From assembly GCF_029962485.1 (NCBI RefSeq), contig NZ_CP073637.1, positions 2,356,001 to 2,420,000 on the forward strand: a DNA stretch of 64,000 nt. The letters run 5' to 3'. Made by a program: the position numbers and the translations under genes. The number at the start of each line of letters is the position of its first letter. The stretch's first letter is position 1. Under the pieces are notes generated by a model. It saw only the letters and a list, made by a program, of their open reading frames with translations. It did no database searches and had not been told where the DNA came from. This stretch comes from Burkholderia cepacia. Its GTDB lineage: Bacteria; Pseudomonadota; Gammaproteobacteria; Burkholderiales; Burkholderiaceae. Below, piece by piece: positions 21,540-31,249 of the stretch.

Positions 21540-23066
21540 ATGACCGAACCGACCCAAACGCAGCCCGCCGTCACGGCGGACGAAAACCAGATCATCGCCG
21601 AGCGCCGCGAGAAGCTGCGCGCCCTGCGCGAGCAAGGCGTCGCCTACCCGAACGATTTCCGGCCCGAGCACCACGCAGCCGACCTGCAGGCGAAATTCGC
21701 CGAGTCGGACAAGGCCGCGCTCGAAGCGAACCCGGTCGAGGTGTCGGTGGCCGGCCGCATGATGCTCAAGCGCGTGATGGGCAAGGCGAGCTTCGCGACG
21801 GTGCAGGACGGTTCGGGCCAGATCCAGTTCTTCGTGACGCCCAACGACGTCGGCGCCGAAACCTACGACGCATTCAAGAAGTGGGACCTCGGCGACATCG
21901 TCGCCGCGCGCGGCGTGCTGTTCCGCACCAACAAGGGCGAGCTGTCGGTCCAGTGCAAGGAGCTGCGCCTGCTGTCGAAGGCGCTGCGTCCGCTGCCGGA
22001 CAAGTTCCACGGCCTGTCCGACCAGGAAATGCGCTACCGCCAGCGCTACGTCGACCTGATCGTCACGCCGGAAACGCGCGACACGTTCCGCGCCCGCACG
22101 AAGACGATCGCGTCGATCCGCAAGTTCATGGACAACGCCGAGTTCATGGAAGTCGAAACGCCGATGCTGCACCCGATCCCGGGCGGCGCGGCGGCGAAGC
22201 CGTTCGTCACGCATCACAATGCGCTCGACATGCAGATGTTCCTGCGCATCGCGCCGGAGCTGTACCTGAAGCGCCTGATCGTCGGCGGCTTCGAACGCGT
22301 GTTCGAGATCAACCGTAACTTCCGGAACGAAGGCGTGTCGCCGCGTCACAACCCGGAATTCACGATGATGGAGTTCTACGCCGCGTACACCGACTACCGC
22401 TGGCTGATGGACTTCACCGAGCAACTGATCCGCCAGGCGGCAATCGATGCGCTCGGCACCGCGACGATCCAGTATCAAGGCCGTGAGCTCGACCTCGCGA
22501 AGCCGTTCCATCGCCTGACGATCACGCAGGCGATCCAGAAGTACGCACCGGACTACACCGCCGGCCAGCTGTCGGACGACGCGTTCCTGCGCACCGAACT
22601 GAAGCGCTTCGGCGTCGACGTGTCGCAGCCGGCGTTCCTGAACGCGGGCATCGGCGCGCTGCAGCTCGCGCTGTTCGAGGAAACGGCCGAAGCGCAGCTG
22701 TGGGAACCGACGTTCATCATCGACTACCCGGTCGAGGTGTCGCCGCTCGCACGCGCATCGGATACGGTGCCGGGCATCACCGAGCGCTTCGAGCTGTTCA
22801 TGACCGGCCGCGAAATCGCGAACGGCTTCTCGGAGCTGAACGATCCGGAAGACCAGGCCGCACGCTTCAAGAAGCAGGTCGAGCAGAAGGATGCGGGCGA
22901 CGAGGAGGCGATGTTCTTCGACGCCGACTACATCCGCGCGCTCGAGTACGGGATGCCTCCGACCGGCGGCTGCGGGATCGGCATCGACCGTCTCGTGATG
23001 CTGCTGACCGACAGCCCGACGATCCGCGACGTGCTGCTGTTCCCCCACCTGCGCCGCGAAGACTGA
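21540..23066 (+). CDS. lysS: lysyl-tRNA synthetase, class II
   Basis: The enzyme charges tRNA-Lys. The 508-residue protein has an N-terminal OB-fold anticodon-binding domain ([25 protein letters not shown] split by position). The class II motifs are motif 1 around [15 protein letters not shown], motif 2 [20 protein letters not shown], and motif 3 [15 protein letters not shown]. The ATG at 21540 gives the expected N-terminus. It is downstream of prfB and probably in the same transcript. Confidence 0.97.
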   Translation: MTEPTQTQPAVTADENQIIAERREKLRALREQGVAYPNDFRPEHHAADLQAKFAESDKAALEANPVEVSVAGRMMLKRVMGKASFATVQDGSGQIQFFVTPNDVGAETYDAFKKWDLGDIVAARGVLFRTNKGELSVQCKELRLLSKALRPLPDKFHGLSDQEMRYRQRYVDLIVTPETRDTFRARTKTIASIRKFMDNAEFMEVETPMLHPIPGGAAAKPFVTHHNALDMQMFLRIAPELYLKRLIVGGFERVFEINRNFRNEGVSPRHNPEFTMMEFYAAYTDYRWLMDFTEQLIRQAAIDALGTATIQYQGRELDLAKPFHRLTITQAIQKYAPDYTAGQLSDDAFLRTELKRFGVDVSQPAFLNAGIGALQLALFEETAEAQLWEPTFIIDYPVEVSPLARASDTVPGITERFELFMTGREIANGFSELNDPEDQAARFKKQVEQKDAGDEEAMFFDADYIRALEYGMPPTGGCGIGIDRLVMLLTDSPTIRDVLLFPHLRRED

Positions 23067-23412
23067 TCGCCGCGCCCGCGTGTGCGCCGCGCCCTGCGGC
23101 GCGCACGCGTCAGCTTTGTAACGACGCGTAAATCCCATCAGCCCGCGTTCGCCGGCTTTCGATCCCTCCCCGTTTTATTCCCTCGTCGCGACGGCCTTCT
23201 CCGGGTTTTCCCGGTCACGACCGCCAGCGCCCCGCTGCAATTCGTTACACCTTGATACGGTGCGCCGCACGCCGCTGGACGACACTCCTGTTGCGTCACC
23301 ACGCATGACCACGGGACCAGAACCAGGCGCAGGAACGCCCGGTCTGCTCGCTCCCGAGCGTGGGATCCGGCCCGGCCCGCAGTGCCGACCGGGATCGACA
23401 TCGGAGAAAAAA
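23067..23412. other. 346-bp gap between lysS and the glycine-zipper gene
   Basis: A GC-rich hairpin lies just after lysS, with arms at 23078-23090 and 23096-23108 (12 of 13 paired plus one G-U). It has no T-run, so it may be a factor-dependent end. The remainder has no convincing gene. A promoter for the downstream gene must lie here, but I could not place it. Confidence 0.5.
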
Positions 23413-24144
23413 ATGGACAACCAGAATCAGACCACGCCGCAAAAGCAACGCCTCCACCCGCTCATCGCCACCGCAGCCGGCGCCGTCATCGTCGCCAGCC
23501 TCGCGGCGACAGCCGCGATCACGGGCGTGTTCCCGAAGGCGAGCAGCAGCAACGCACAGAACGGCCAGACCCAGGCTGCGCTGATCGCATCGCAGCCGGC
23601 CGTCGATACGGCCGCGGCCGCCAGTGCGGCATTGGCCGCGCAAGCACAGCAGCAGGCAGCCGAACAGGCCGCCGCGCAGCAGAAGGCTGCCGTCGCGCAG
23701 GCCGAGCCGAAGCCCGCGCCGCGTCCGGCAGCGCCGGTGCACCGCCGTCATACGACGGCACCGCAGCCGCCACAATACGCGCAACAGCCGTCGGCGCCGG
23801 CCCAGACCTACTGCCAGAGCTGCGGCACGGTCGTCGCGATTTCGCAGTCGCGCACGCCGGGCCAGAGCTCGGGGATCGGCGCCGTGGGCGGTGCTGCGGC
23901 CGGCGGCCTGCTCGGCAACCAGTTCGGTCATGGCAACGGCCGCACCGCGATGACGATCATCGGCGCGCTGGGCGGCGGTCTCGCCGGCAACCAGGTCGAG
24001 AAGCAGGTGCGCGCGGAAACCGACTATCAGGTGCAAGTGCAGATGGAGAGCGGCGCGACGCGCACGTTCACGTACCACAACCCGCCGCCGTTCGGCCAGG
24101 GCCAGCGCGTGCGGATCGAGAACGGCACGCTGGTCGGCGCGTAA
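23413..24144 (+). CDS. glycine-zipper 2TM-domain envelope protein
   Basis: The 243-residue protein begins with a short cytoplasmic part and one membrane or signal-anchor helix (about residues 18-38). An Ala/Gln- and Pro-rich region follows, then a YCQSCG pair and a glycine-zipper block (GAVGGAAAGGLLGNQFG and IIGALGGGLAGNQVEK). It ends in a beta-type domain with TFTYHNPPPFGQGQRVRI. The block matches the Rick_17kDa/SlyB-like glycine-zipper family of envelope proteins. The ATG at 23413 has GGAGAAA upstream. A structural envelope role is inferred from the family. Confidence 0.8.
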   Translation: MDNQNQTTPQKQRLHPLIATAAGAVIVASLAATAAITGVFPKASSSNAQNGQTQAALIASQPAVDTAAAASAALAAQAQQQAAEQAAAQQKAAVAQAEPKPAPRPAAPVHRRHTTAPQPPQYAQQPSAPAQTYCQSCGTVVAISQSRTPGQSSGIGAVGGAAAGGLLGNQFGHGNGRTAMTIIGALGGGLAGNQVEKQVRAETDYQVQVQMESGATRTFTYHNPPPFGQGQRVRIENGTLVGA

Positions 24145-24200
24145 TCGCCTGATCGCATCGGTGCCCCCTGCCCGCGTGTCGTGCGCGGGCAAGCGGCCTG

Positions 24201-24245
24201 AAAACAAAAACGGCTCGTGAGCAGGTGCTCACGAGCCGTTTTTTT
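24201..24245. terminator. bidirectional rho-independent terminator
   Basis: Thirteen-base perfect arms (24211-24223 and 24226-24238) are flanked by an A-rich run on the left and seven T on the right. It serves the glycine-zipper gene on plus and the isc operon end on minus. Confidence 0.95.
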
Positions 24246-24291
24246 CATTGGTGCCGTACGCGCCAGTGCGGCACACGCGGTGCCCGGTCGG

Positions 24292-24501
24292 TCAGTCCTC
24301 GTCGTCGAAATCCGATTCGTCGATCCAGTGTGCCTGGATCGCTTCGAGGATCTTCTCGCCGGAGTGCTTGGGATCATCGTCGAAGCCGTCGAGTTCGAGC
24401 ACCCACTGGCGCAGGTCGACGAAATTGATCCGCTGCGGGTCGATGTCCGGGTGCTTGTCCGCCAGCGCAATGGCTATTTCACGCGAATCGGTCCATTTCA
24501 T
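24292..24501 (-). CDS. iscX: IscX iron-sulfur assembly modulator
   Basis: This 69-residue acidic protein matches IscX/YfhJ, with IALADKHPDIDPQRINFVDL and a C-terminal HWIDESDFDDED. IscX binds IscS and iron and tunes cluster assembly. It is the last gene of the isc operon, 19 bp after fdx. Confidence 0.95.
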   Translation of the reverse strand: MKWTDSREIAIALADKHPDIDPQRINFVDLRQWVLELDGFDDDPKHSGEKILEAIQAHWIDESDFDDED

Positions 24502-24520
24502 CGCCTGCCTCCGGTTTAGG

Positions 24521-24862
24521 TCAGTGGTTTTCCTTCGCGTGGTTGATCGAGTACTTCGGAATCTCGACCACCAGGTCCGAATCTTCCTTCACGATCGCCT
24601 GGCACGACAGGCGCGACGTCGGCTCGAGGCCCCACGCCTTGTCCAGCAGATCGTCTTCGTCCTCCTCGGACGGCGTCAGATCGTTGAAGCCCTCGCGGAT
24701 CACCACGTGGCACGTCGTGCATGCGCACGACTTCTCGCATGCGTGCTCGATCTCGATCCCGTGATCGAGCAGGTTGTCGCAGATACTCTTGCCGGGCGTC
24801 GCGTCGATCACTGCGCCATCCGGACACAGTTCGACGTGAGGCAGCACTACCAGTTGAGGCAT
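24521..24862 (-). CDS. fdx: Isc-type [2Fe-2S] ferredoxin
   Basis: This adrenodoxin-like ferredoxin of 113 residues supplies electrons for cluster assembly on IscU. Cluster ligands are Cys42, Cys48, Cys51 and Cys87 (CEKSCACTTC and RLSC), with the extra Cys46 found in Isc ferredoxins. It lies between hscA and iscX. Confidence 0.96.
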   Translation of the reverse strand: MPQLVVLPHVELCPDGAVIDATPGKSICDNLLDHGIEIEHACEKSCACTTCHVVIREGFNDLTPSEEDEDDLLDKAWGLEPTSRLSCQAIVKEDSDLVVEIPKYSINHAKENH

Positions 24863-24952
24863 GTCCGTTCCGTCAGTCAGGGTGCGGCGCCAGGCGCCGC
24901 ACGGTTCATTATCTCGCGCAGACCGTCGCCGGCCGATGCGCGGTTCGCAAGT

Positions 24953-26821
24953 TCAGATCTCGTCGAGCCGGCGGCCCGACAGCGCGCGCTTGATGCTCTT
25001 GTCCATCCGGCGCGCCGCGAATTCGTCGGTGCCGTCGGCCAGCGACTTGGTCGCCGCTTCGATCGCGTTCGTATCGTCGCCCTGCGCGACCGCGCGCAGC
25101 GCGGCAGCAAGCGCATCGACCTGCGTACGCTCGTTGGCATCGAGCAGTTCGCCGTCGGCCGCCAGCGCAGCCTGTGTCGCCTCGAGCATCCGCTCGGCCT
25201 CGACCTGCGCTTCGCGCAGCGCGCGGGCGCGCATGTCGATTTCGGCCGTCTTGAAGCTGTCCTCGAGCATCTTCGCGATGTCGTCGTCGGCGAGGCCGTA
25301 CGACGGCTTCACGACGACCGACGCCTCGACGCCCGACAGTTGTTCGCGTGCGAACACCGACAGCAGGCCGTCCGCATCGACCTGATAGGTCACGCGAATG
25401 CGCGCTGCGCCGGCCGTCATCGGCGGAATGCCGCGCAGCTCGAAGCGCGCGAGCGACCGGCAGTCGGCGACGAGCTCACGCTCGCCCTGCACGACGTGGA
25501 TCGCCATGGCGGTCTGGCCGTCCTTGAAGGTCGTGAATTCCTGCGCACGCGCGATCGGAATCGTCGAGTTGCGCGGAATGATCTTCTCGACGAGGCCACC
25601 CATCGTCTCGACGCCGAGCGACAGCGGAATCACGTCGAGCAGCAGCCAGTCGTCGCCGGTACCGCGATTGCCCGCGAGCAGGTCGGCCTGGATCGCCGCG
25701 CCGAGCGCGACGACCTGATCCGGATCGAGGTTCACGAGCGGCGGCTGGCCGAAATATTTCGCGACCGCGTCGCGGATCACCGGCATGCGCGTCGCGCCGC
25801 CGACCAGCACGACACCCTTGATGTCGGCCGGCGTGACCTGCGCGTCGCGCAACGCCTTGCGGGTCGGCGAGAGCGTACGCTGCACGAGCGGCTCGACGAG
25901 CGACGCGAACGTGTCATGCGTAATCGTCTGTACGAGGTGCGCACCGCCCGACAGCGTGACATCCAGCGACGCTTGCGGCGCGGCGGACAGCGCTTCCTTC
26001 AGCACACGCACACGGTCGAGCAGCAGGCGCACGTCTTCGGGCGCCAGCGTCTTCGCGTCGATGCCGGCCTGCGCGAGCACGTGATCGAACAGCGCATGGT
26101 CGAAATCGTCGCCGCCGAGCGCGGAATCGCCGCCTGCGGCCAGCACTTCGAACACGCCCTTCGTCAGCTTCAGGACCGACAGGTCGAACGTGCCGCCGCC
26201 GAGGTCGTACACCGCGTAGAGGCCTTCGGCCCCGTTGTCGAGGCCGTAGGCAATCGCCGCGGCAGTCGGTTCGTTCAGCAGGCGCAGCACGTTGAGGCCC
26301 GCGAGGCGCGCGGCATCCTTGGTCGCCTGACGCTGCGCGTCGTCGAAATATGCGGGCACCGTGATCACCGCGCCGACCAGATCGTCACCGAGCGAATCCT
26401 CGGCGCGATAGCGCAGCGTCGCGAGAATTTCGGCCGACACTTCGACCGGGCTTTTCACCCCGTCGATCGTACGGATCTGCACCATGCCCGGCGCATCGAC
26501 GAATTCGTACGGTGCGTTTGCCGCACCTTCGACCTCGGCCTTGCCGCGGCCCATGAAGCGCTTGACCGACACGATCGTGTTGCGCGGATCGGTGGCGGCT
26601 TGCTCCTTCGCTTCGTGGCCGATGCGACGGCCGCCCTTCTCGAGGTAGCGCACCACCGACGGCAGCAGCATGCGGCCCGCTTCGTCCGGCAGCACTTCGG
26701 GCACGCTGTTGCGCACGGCCGCGACGAGCGAGTTCGTGGTGCCGAGATCGATCCCGACGGCGAGTCGCCGCTGGTGCGGCGCCGGCGCCATGCCCGGTTC
26801 GGAAATTTGCAGTAAAGCCAT
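24953..26821 (-). CDS. hscA: Hsp70-family chaperone HscA
   Basis: HscA is the dedicated Hsp70 for iron-sulfur transfer from IscU. The 622-residue protein has the ATPase domain ([38 protein letters not shown]), then the substrate-binding domain and helical lid. Its client motif LPPVK is present in the IscU encoded upstream. It follows hscB with a gap of about 54 bp. Confidence 0.96.
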   Translation of the reverse strand: MALLQISEPGMAPAPHQRRLAVGIDLGTTNSLVAAVRNSVPEVLPDEAGRMLLPSVVRYLEKGGRRIGHEAKEQAATDPRNTIVSVKRFMGRGKAEVEGAANAPYEFVDAPGMVQIRTIDGVKSPVEVSAEILATLRYRAEDSLGDDLVGAVITVPAYFDDAQRQATKDAARLAGLNVLRLLNEPTAAAIAYGLDNGAEGLYAVYDLGGGTFDLSVLKLTKGVFEVLAAGGDSALGGDDFDHALFDHVLAQAGIDAKTLAPEDVRLLLDRVRVLKEALSAAPQASLDVTLSGGAHLVQTITHDTFASLVEPLVQRTLSPTRKALRDAQVTPADIKGVVLVGGATRMPVIRDAVAKYFGQPPLVNLDPDQVVALGAAIQADLLAGNRGTGDDWLLLDVIPLSLGVETMGGLVEKIIPRNSTIPIARAQEFTTFKDGQTAMAIHVVQGERELVADCRSLARFELRGIPPMTAGAARIRVTYQVDADGLLSVFAREQLSGVEASVVVKPSYGLADDDIAKMLEDSFKTAEIDMRARALREAQVEAERMLEATQAALAADGELLDANERTQVDALAAALRAVAQGDDTNAIEAATKSLADGTDEFAARRMDKSIKRALSGRRLDEI

Positions 26822-26875
26822 CTTGGTTCGTTCGGGCGCTCGGCCCGTTTGCTGCGCGTGCCGCGAGGCACGCGG

Positions 26876-27403
26876 TTAAGTTTCGAGGCGCTCGATCTGC
26901 GCGCCCACTTCCGACGCGACGCGTTCGATGAACATCAGCTGGCGCACGGCTTCCGCGGCGGCCTGGTCGGCGCCGCTGTCGAGCAGCGTGCCGAGGCGCT
27001 CGACACGCACGCGCTTCTCGTCGCGCAACTCGGCGAGCAACCAGTCGAGCGCATCGACGTTGCGGGCGGCCGCGGCATCCTCGATGCCCTCGCGCCACTC
27101 CATCTGCTGCATCAGGAACGCCGGCTCCATCGCCGTGTTGTTTTCCGCGCCGATGTCCACGCCGCGCAGCGACAGCAGATAGGACGCGCGCTTCAGCGGA
27201 TCGCGCAGCGTGCGGTACGCCTCGTTCGCGCGGGTCGCCCATTGCATCGCGATGCGCTTCTGTGCATCGCCGGCCGCCGCGAAGCGGTCCGGATGCACCT
27301 GCGTCTGCACCGTCCGGTAGGCGGTGTCGAGCGCCGTTTCGTCGAGCGCGAATTGCGCCGGCAGGTGAAACAGGTCGAAGTGGCTGTCTTTCAGCGAGAC
27401 CAT
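26876..27403 (-). CDS. hscB: J-domain co-chaperone HscB
   Basis: HscB delivers IscU to HscA and stimulates its ATPase. The J-domain HPD motif is at residues 37-39, and the C-terminal helical domain contains [16 protein letters not shown]. The ATG at 27403 ([12 protein letters not shown]) gives a 175-residue protein of normal length. The open frame extends to 27481, but that part overlaps intergenic sequence close to iscA. Confidence 0.94.
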   Translation of the reverse strand: MVSLKDSHFDLFHLPAQFALDETALDTAYRTVQTQVHPDRFAAAGDAQKRIAMQWATRANEAYRTLRDPLKRASYLLSLRGVDIGAENNTAMEPAFLMQQMEWREGIEDAAAARNVDALDWLLAELRDEKRVRVERLGTLLDSGADQAAAEAVRQLMFIERVASEVGAQIERLET

Positions 27404-27497
27404 CGTCGCGTTCAATTCCGGTTCGTCGCGCGGCAAACGCCGCACATTAAAAAGGCGGCCCGTGCCGCCTCTTGCCCGCATCGCGCGGAGATCCGCG

Positions 27498-27821
27498 TCA
27501 CACGCGGAACGATTCGCCGCAGCCGCACTCGTCCTTCACGTTCGGGTTGTTGAACTTGAACCCTTCGTTCAGGCCTTCGCGGGCGAAGTCGAGCTCGGTG
27601 CCGTCGATGTACGCGAGACTCTTCGGATCGACGATCACCTTCACGCCATGGCTCTCAAACACCTGATCCTCGGGAGCCAGCTCGTCGACATACTCGAGCT
27701 TGTACGCGAGCCCCGAGCACCCGGTCGTGCGAACGCCAAGCCGCAGGCCCACACCCTTGCCGCGACGGACGAGGTATTTCTGGACGTGCTGTGCTGCTTT
27801 TTCGGTCAGTGAAATTGCCAT
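27498..27821 (-). CDS. iscA: A-type iron-sulfur carrier IscA
   Basis: IscA receives and passes on clusters to target apoproteins. The 107-residue protein keeps the three cysteines Cys35 (TTGCSGLAY), Cys99 and Cys101 (ECGCGESF). It lies between iscU and hscB. Confidence 0.96.
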   Translation of the reverse strand: MAISLTEKAAQHVQKYLVRRGKGVGLRLGVRTTGCSGLAYKLEYVDELAPEDQVFESHGVKVIVDPKSLAYIDGTELDFAREGLNEGFKFNNPNVKDECGCGESFRV

Positions 27822-27886
27822 GATGTCCTTGCTGCGGCGTGCCACCGGGGCCCGCCGCGTTTCCTTCTCTAGCCGCTCGATGCCGC

Positions 27887-28294
27887 TCAGGCTGCTGCCT
27901 GATCGCCTTCCTTGGTGTCGTGGCGCTTCTTGTAGTCGGCCACGGCTGCCTTGATCGCGTCTTCCGCGAGGATCGAGCAGTGAATCTTCACGGGCGGCAG
28001 CGCGAGCTCTTCGGCGATCTGCGTGTTCTTGATCGACAGTGCTTCGTCGAGCGTCTTGCCCTTCACCCACTCGGTGACGAGCGAGCTCGACGCGATCGCC
28101 GAACCGCAACCGTACGTCTTGAACTTCGCGTCTTCGATCACGCCGTCCGCGCCGACGCGGATCTGCAGCTTCATCACGTCGCCGCAAGCCGGCGCGCCGA
28201 CCATGCCCGTGCCGACCGTGTCGTCGTCCTTCGCGAACGAACCGACGTTGCGCGGGTTTTCGTAGTGATCCAGAACCTTGTTGCTGTAAGACAT
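27887..28294 (-). CDS. iscU: iron-sulfur cluster scaffold IscU
   Basis: IscU is the scaffold on which IscS sulfur and iron are assembled. The 135-residue protein has Cys37 and Asp39 (ACGD), Cys63 (YGCGSAI), and His105-Cys106. The HscA recognition motif LPPVK is at residues 99-103. It follows iscS after 67 bp. Confidence 0.97.
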   Translation of the reverse strand: MSYSNKVLDHYENPRNVGSFAKDDDTVGTGMVGAPACGDVMKLQIRVGADGVIEDAKFKTYGCGSAIASSSLVTEWVKGKTLDEALSIKNTQIAEELALPPVKIHCSILAEDAIKAAVADYKKRHDTKEGDQAAA

Positions 28295-28361
28295 GACTCA
28301 GACTCCTTGACTCGTTACGTCTGCGTGCGTCAATCCGCCCGCGGGTGCATTCAATGCGGTA

Positions 28362-29585
28362 TTAGTGTGCGGCCCATTCGATCGTCGACAGATCGATGCC
28401 ATCCTGGTGCATTTCCCAAAGCGGCGACAGTTCGCGCAGCTTCGCGATCTTGCTGTTCAGCAGGTTGATCACGAAGTCGACTTCCTGCTCCGTCGTGAAG
28501 CGGCCGACCGTGAAGCGGATCGAGCTGTGCGCGAGTTCGTCGTTGCGGCCGAGCGCACGCAGCACGTACGACGGCTCCAGCGACGCCGACGTGCACGCGG
28601 AGCCCGACGACACCGCGACGTCCTTGATCGCCATGATCAGCGACTCGCCTTCGACGAAGTTGAAGCTGATGTTCAGGTTGTGCGGGACACGACGTTCCAT
28701 GTCGCCGTTCACGTAGGTTTCCTCGATCTGCGACAGGCCGCGCAGCAGCTTGTCGCGCAGCATGCGGACGCGCTCGTTCTCGGTCGCCATTTCTTCGCGG
28801 GCGATGCGGAACGCTTCGCCCATGCCGACGATCTGGTGCGTCGGCAGCGTGCCCGAACGCATGCCGCGCTCGTGGCCACCGCCGTGCATCTGTGCTTCGA
28901 TGCGCACGCGCGGCTTGCGGCGCACGTACAGCGCGCCGATGCCCTTGGGGCCGTAGGTCTTGTGCGCCGAGAACGACATCAGGTCGACCTTCAGCTTCGC
29001 GAGGTCGATCGCGACCTTGCCGGTCGACTGGGCGGCGTCGACGTGGAACACGATGCCCTTCTCGCGGCAGATCTCACCGATCGTCTCGATGTCCTGGATC
29101 ACGCCGATCTCGTTGTTCACGTGCATCACCGACACGAGGATCGTGTCCGGGCGCAGCGCGGCCTTGAACACGTCGAGGTCGATCAGGCCGTCATCCTTCA
29201 CGTCGAGGTAGGTGACTTCGAAACCGTCGCGCTCGAGCTCGCGGCAGGTATCGAGCACGGCCTTGTGCTCGGTCTTCACCGTGATGATGTGCTTGCCCTT
29301 GCCCTTGTAGAAGTTCGCGGCACCCTTGATCGCAAGGTTGTCCGATTCCGTGGCGCCGGACGTCCAGATGATCTCGCGCGGATCGGCGTTCACGAGTGCG
29401 GCCACCTGTTCGCGCGCTTCCTCGACTGCACGCTCCGCGTCCCAGCCGTAAGCGTGGCTGCGCGACGCCGGGTTGCCGAACTGCTCGCGCAGGTACGGCA
29501 CCATCTTGTCGACCACGCGCGGATCGACGGGCGTCGTCGCGCTGTAATCCATGTAGATGGGCAGGTGGAGAGTCTCTTGGGTCAT
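28362..29585 (-). CDS. iscS: cysteine desulfurase IscS
   Basis: IscS is a PLP enzyme that removes sulfur from cysteine for iron-sulfur clusters and tRNA thiolation. The 407-residue protein has the PLP lysine in [10 protein letters not shown] (near residue 209) and the persulfide cysteine in [14 protein letters not shown] (near residue 330). It is the second gene of the isc operon, 69 bp after iscR. Confidence 0.97.
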   Translation of the reverse strand: MTQETLHLPIYMDYSATTPVDPRVVDKMVPYLREQFGNPASRSHAYGWDAERAVEEAREQVAALVNADPREIIWTSGATESDNLAIKGAANFYKGKGKHIITVKTEHKAVLDTCRELERDGFEVTYLDVKDDGLIDLDVFKAALRPDTILVSVMHVNNEIGVIQDIETIGEICREKGIVFHVDAAQSTGKVAIDLAKLKVDLMSFSAHKTYGPKGIGALYVRRKPRVRIEAQMHGGGHERGMRSGTLPTHQIVGMGEAFRIAREEMATENERVRMLRDKLLRGLSQIEETYVNGDMERRVPHNLNISFNFVEGESLIMAIKDVAVSSGSACTSASLEPSYVLRALGRNDELAHSSIRFTVGRFTTEQEVDFVINLLNSKIAKLRELSPLWEMHQDGIDLSTIEWAAH

Positions 29586-29654
29586 CTGTCGCTCCGGGTA
29601 TTCTGTGCAGGGACTAACTATGTGCGTTATGGGGTATGGCGGGCGCCTTCGCGC

Positions 29655-30194
29655 TCACGAACTCGCGATGTTGAACACCGAATTGGGGCCGAGCGGCATC
29701 GTGCGCACGGGCTCGGCCGGTGCGGCGACGGGCTCCGGTGTGCGGCGATCGCGCAGCACCGCAGGGGCGCCCTCACGTGCACGCTGCTGATCGACGAGAT
29801 CCTGCAGCGACACGGAATCGAGGTATTCGACCATCTTCTGGTTCAGGGTCGACCACAGCTCATGCGTCATGCAATGGCCGTCGGGCTGCTTCGAGCCGTC
29901 GCACGTGCCTTTGCCGCCGCACTGCGTGGCGTCGAGCGGCTCATCGACCGCGATGATGATGTCGGCAACGGTGACGTCCTGCGCGCGACGCGCGAGGTTG
30001 TAGCCGCCGCCCGGGCCGCGCACGGATTCGACGATTTCATGCCTGCGCAGCTTGCCGAACAGCTGTTCGAGATACGAGAGCGAAATCCGCTGGCGCTGGC
30101 TGATGCCTGCAAGCGTCACCGGGCCCTGCTCCTGGCGCAGTGCCAAGTCAATCATCGCCGTGACGGCGAAACGGCCTTTGGTGGTGAGTCTCAT
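29655..30194 (-). CDS. iscR: Rrf2-family iron-sulfur regulator IscR
   Basis: The 179-residue regulator has a winged-helix DNA-binding domain (RISLSYLEQLFGKLRRHEIVES) and a [2Fe-2S] site. Likely ligands are Cys92, Cys98, Cys108 and His111. The spacing between the second and third cysteine is four residues longer than in the E. coli protein. A Pro/Arg-rich tail follows, ending NSVFNIASS. Holo-IscR represses the isc operon at type 1 sites, and two such sites lie immediately upstream. Confidence 0.95.
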   Translation of the reverse strand: MRLTTKGRFAVTAMIDLALRQEQGPVTLAGISQRQRISLSYLEQLFGKLRRHEIVESVRGPGGGYNLARRAQDVTVADIIIAVDEPLDATQCGGKGTCDGSKQPDGHCMTHELWSTLNQKMVEYLDSVSLQDLVDQQRAREGAPAVLRDRRTPEPVAAPAEPVRTMPLGPNSVFNIASS

Positions 30195-30211
30195 GGTGTC
30201 TAGGGGACTGC

Positions 30212-30263
30212 AATCTTGACGATTTTGGTCAAGTATAAATATTTGACGTTTTTAGTCAAGTAT
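30212..30263 (-). promoter_or_regulatory. iscR promoter with two tandem type 1 IscR boxes
   Basis: Two 25-bp palindrome-like boxes lie at 30212-30236 and 30239-30263, 27 bp apart. Each has ATA-C/T-TTGAC, an A/T-rich centre and GTCAA, matching the known type 1 IscR consensus. On the minus strand a sigma-70 promoter is readable: TTGACT (30254-30259) and TATACT (30232-30237) with a 16-bp spacer. The -10 lies within the proximal box, so IscR binding should block RNA polymerase. Confidence 0.88.
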
Positions 30264-30308
30264 CCATGTCTTTGAAAGGGTATTCGCAGATCGCTGAATA
30301 CCGCGCGA

Positions 30309-30791
30309 TCAGCCCGCCGTACGGGCCCGAAGCGTCTCCAGCAGGCCCGCGCACGCGCGTTCGACCTGATCGAGTACCTGTTCGAACCCCTGCGCGCCGC
30401 CGAAATACGGATCGGCCACTTCGGTTTCAGTCGAGCCCGGCGCGAACTCCATCAGCAGGCGCACCTTGTCGCGATGCTGCGGCGGGCAACGCCGTTGCAA
30501 TTCCGCGAGATTCGCTTCGTCCATCGCGAGCAGCAGGTCGAAGCGCTCGAAATCCGCCGCGCCTACCTGCCGCGCACGCAGCGCCGACAGGTCGTAGCCG
30601 CGGCTGCGGGCGGCTGCCTGAGCCCGCGTATCGGGCGGCTCGCCCACATGCCAGTCGCCGGTGCCGGCCGAATCGATCGCGATCCGGTCGGCCAGCGCGG
30701 CCGCGTCGACCTGGTGACGCATCACGCCTTCCGCGGTGGGCGAACGGCAGATGTTGCCGAGACAGACGAAACAGATCGCAACGCGGGTCAT
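30309..30791 (-). CDS. low-molecular-weight protein-tyrosine phosphatase
   Basis: The 160-residue protein has the LMW-PTP P-loop Cys10-x5-Arg16-Ser17 in FVCLGNICRSP near the N-terminus and the general acid Asp in VADPYFGG near the C-terminus. Such enzymes dephosphorylate tyrosine, in some bacteria in exopolysaccharide control. There is no adjacent tyrosine kinase or polysaccharide gene, so this looks like the housekeeping type. Confidence 0.92.
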   Translation of the reverse strand: MTRVAICFVCLGNICRSPTAEGVMRHQVDAAALADRIAIDSAGTGDWHVGEPPDTRAQAAARSRGYDLSALRARQVGAADFERFDLLLAMDEANLAELQRRCPPQHRDKVRLLMEFAPGSTETEVADPYFGGAQGFEQVLDQVERACAGLLETLRARTAG

Positions 30792-30892
30792 CGCACTATC
30801 GGAACGTTGCGGCGGACCGCGTGGGAGAAGAGCACGCCATTATACAAAGACAGCCGAAATCGCGCCGCCGCGCAAAGCGACGGCGCCATGCA

Positions 30893-31120
30893 TTACAGCG
30901 CCTTCGGTGCGGCGAGCACGACGTCGCCGGATGCTGCCGGCAGCGGCTTCGCCGCGTCGCCGACCAGCCCGAACGACACCGCGCGCGCCAGTTCGGCAGA
31001 CGCCTGGTGCACCGCCAGCGGGCCACGCGACGGCGCATCGGCCATCGCATGCAGATAGGCTGCCGCTGCCAGCGGGACGACGATTGCCAGCGGCCAGTAC
31101 ATCGATATTGTCTTTCTCAT
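30893..31120 (-). CDS. small secreted or membrane-anchored protein of unknown function
   Basis: The predicted protein has 75 residues, with a hydrophobic N-terminal helix (MYWPLAIVVPLAAAAYLHAM) that can be a signal peptide or anchor. The rest is Ala-rich with no cysteine. AGGAGG lies ten bases upstream of the ATG at 31120, a strong ribosome-binding site that supports expression. I recognise no family. It is downstream of lutB on the same strand, with a gap of 129 bp. Confidence 0.6.
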   Translation of the reverse strand: MRKTISMYWPLAIVVPLAAAAYLHAMADAPSRGPLAVHQASAELARAVSFGLVGDAAKPLPAASGDVVLAAPKAL

Positions 31121-31249
31121 GATGCGGACCTCCTTGACCTCGTACCCCGAAACCCAATTCCGGGGACTACAGACAGGATTCTATAGACCGCATCTATCGA
31201 GATAAATATGCAAATAGCGAACGCACTGTTGCCGCCGGATGAACAGTCG

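Noticed and set aside
24248..26815. Long plus-strand frame opposite hscA and fdx
   Set aside because: It is a shadow of the isc operon; no motifs and no ribosome-binding site.
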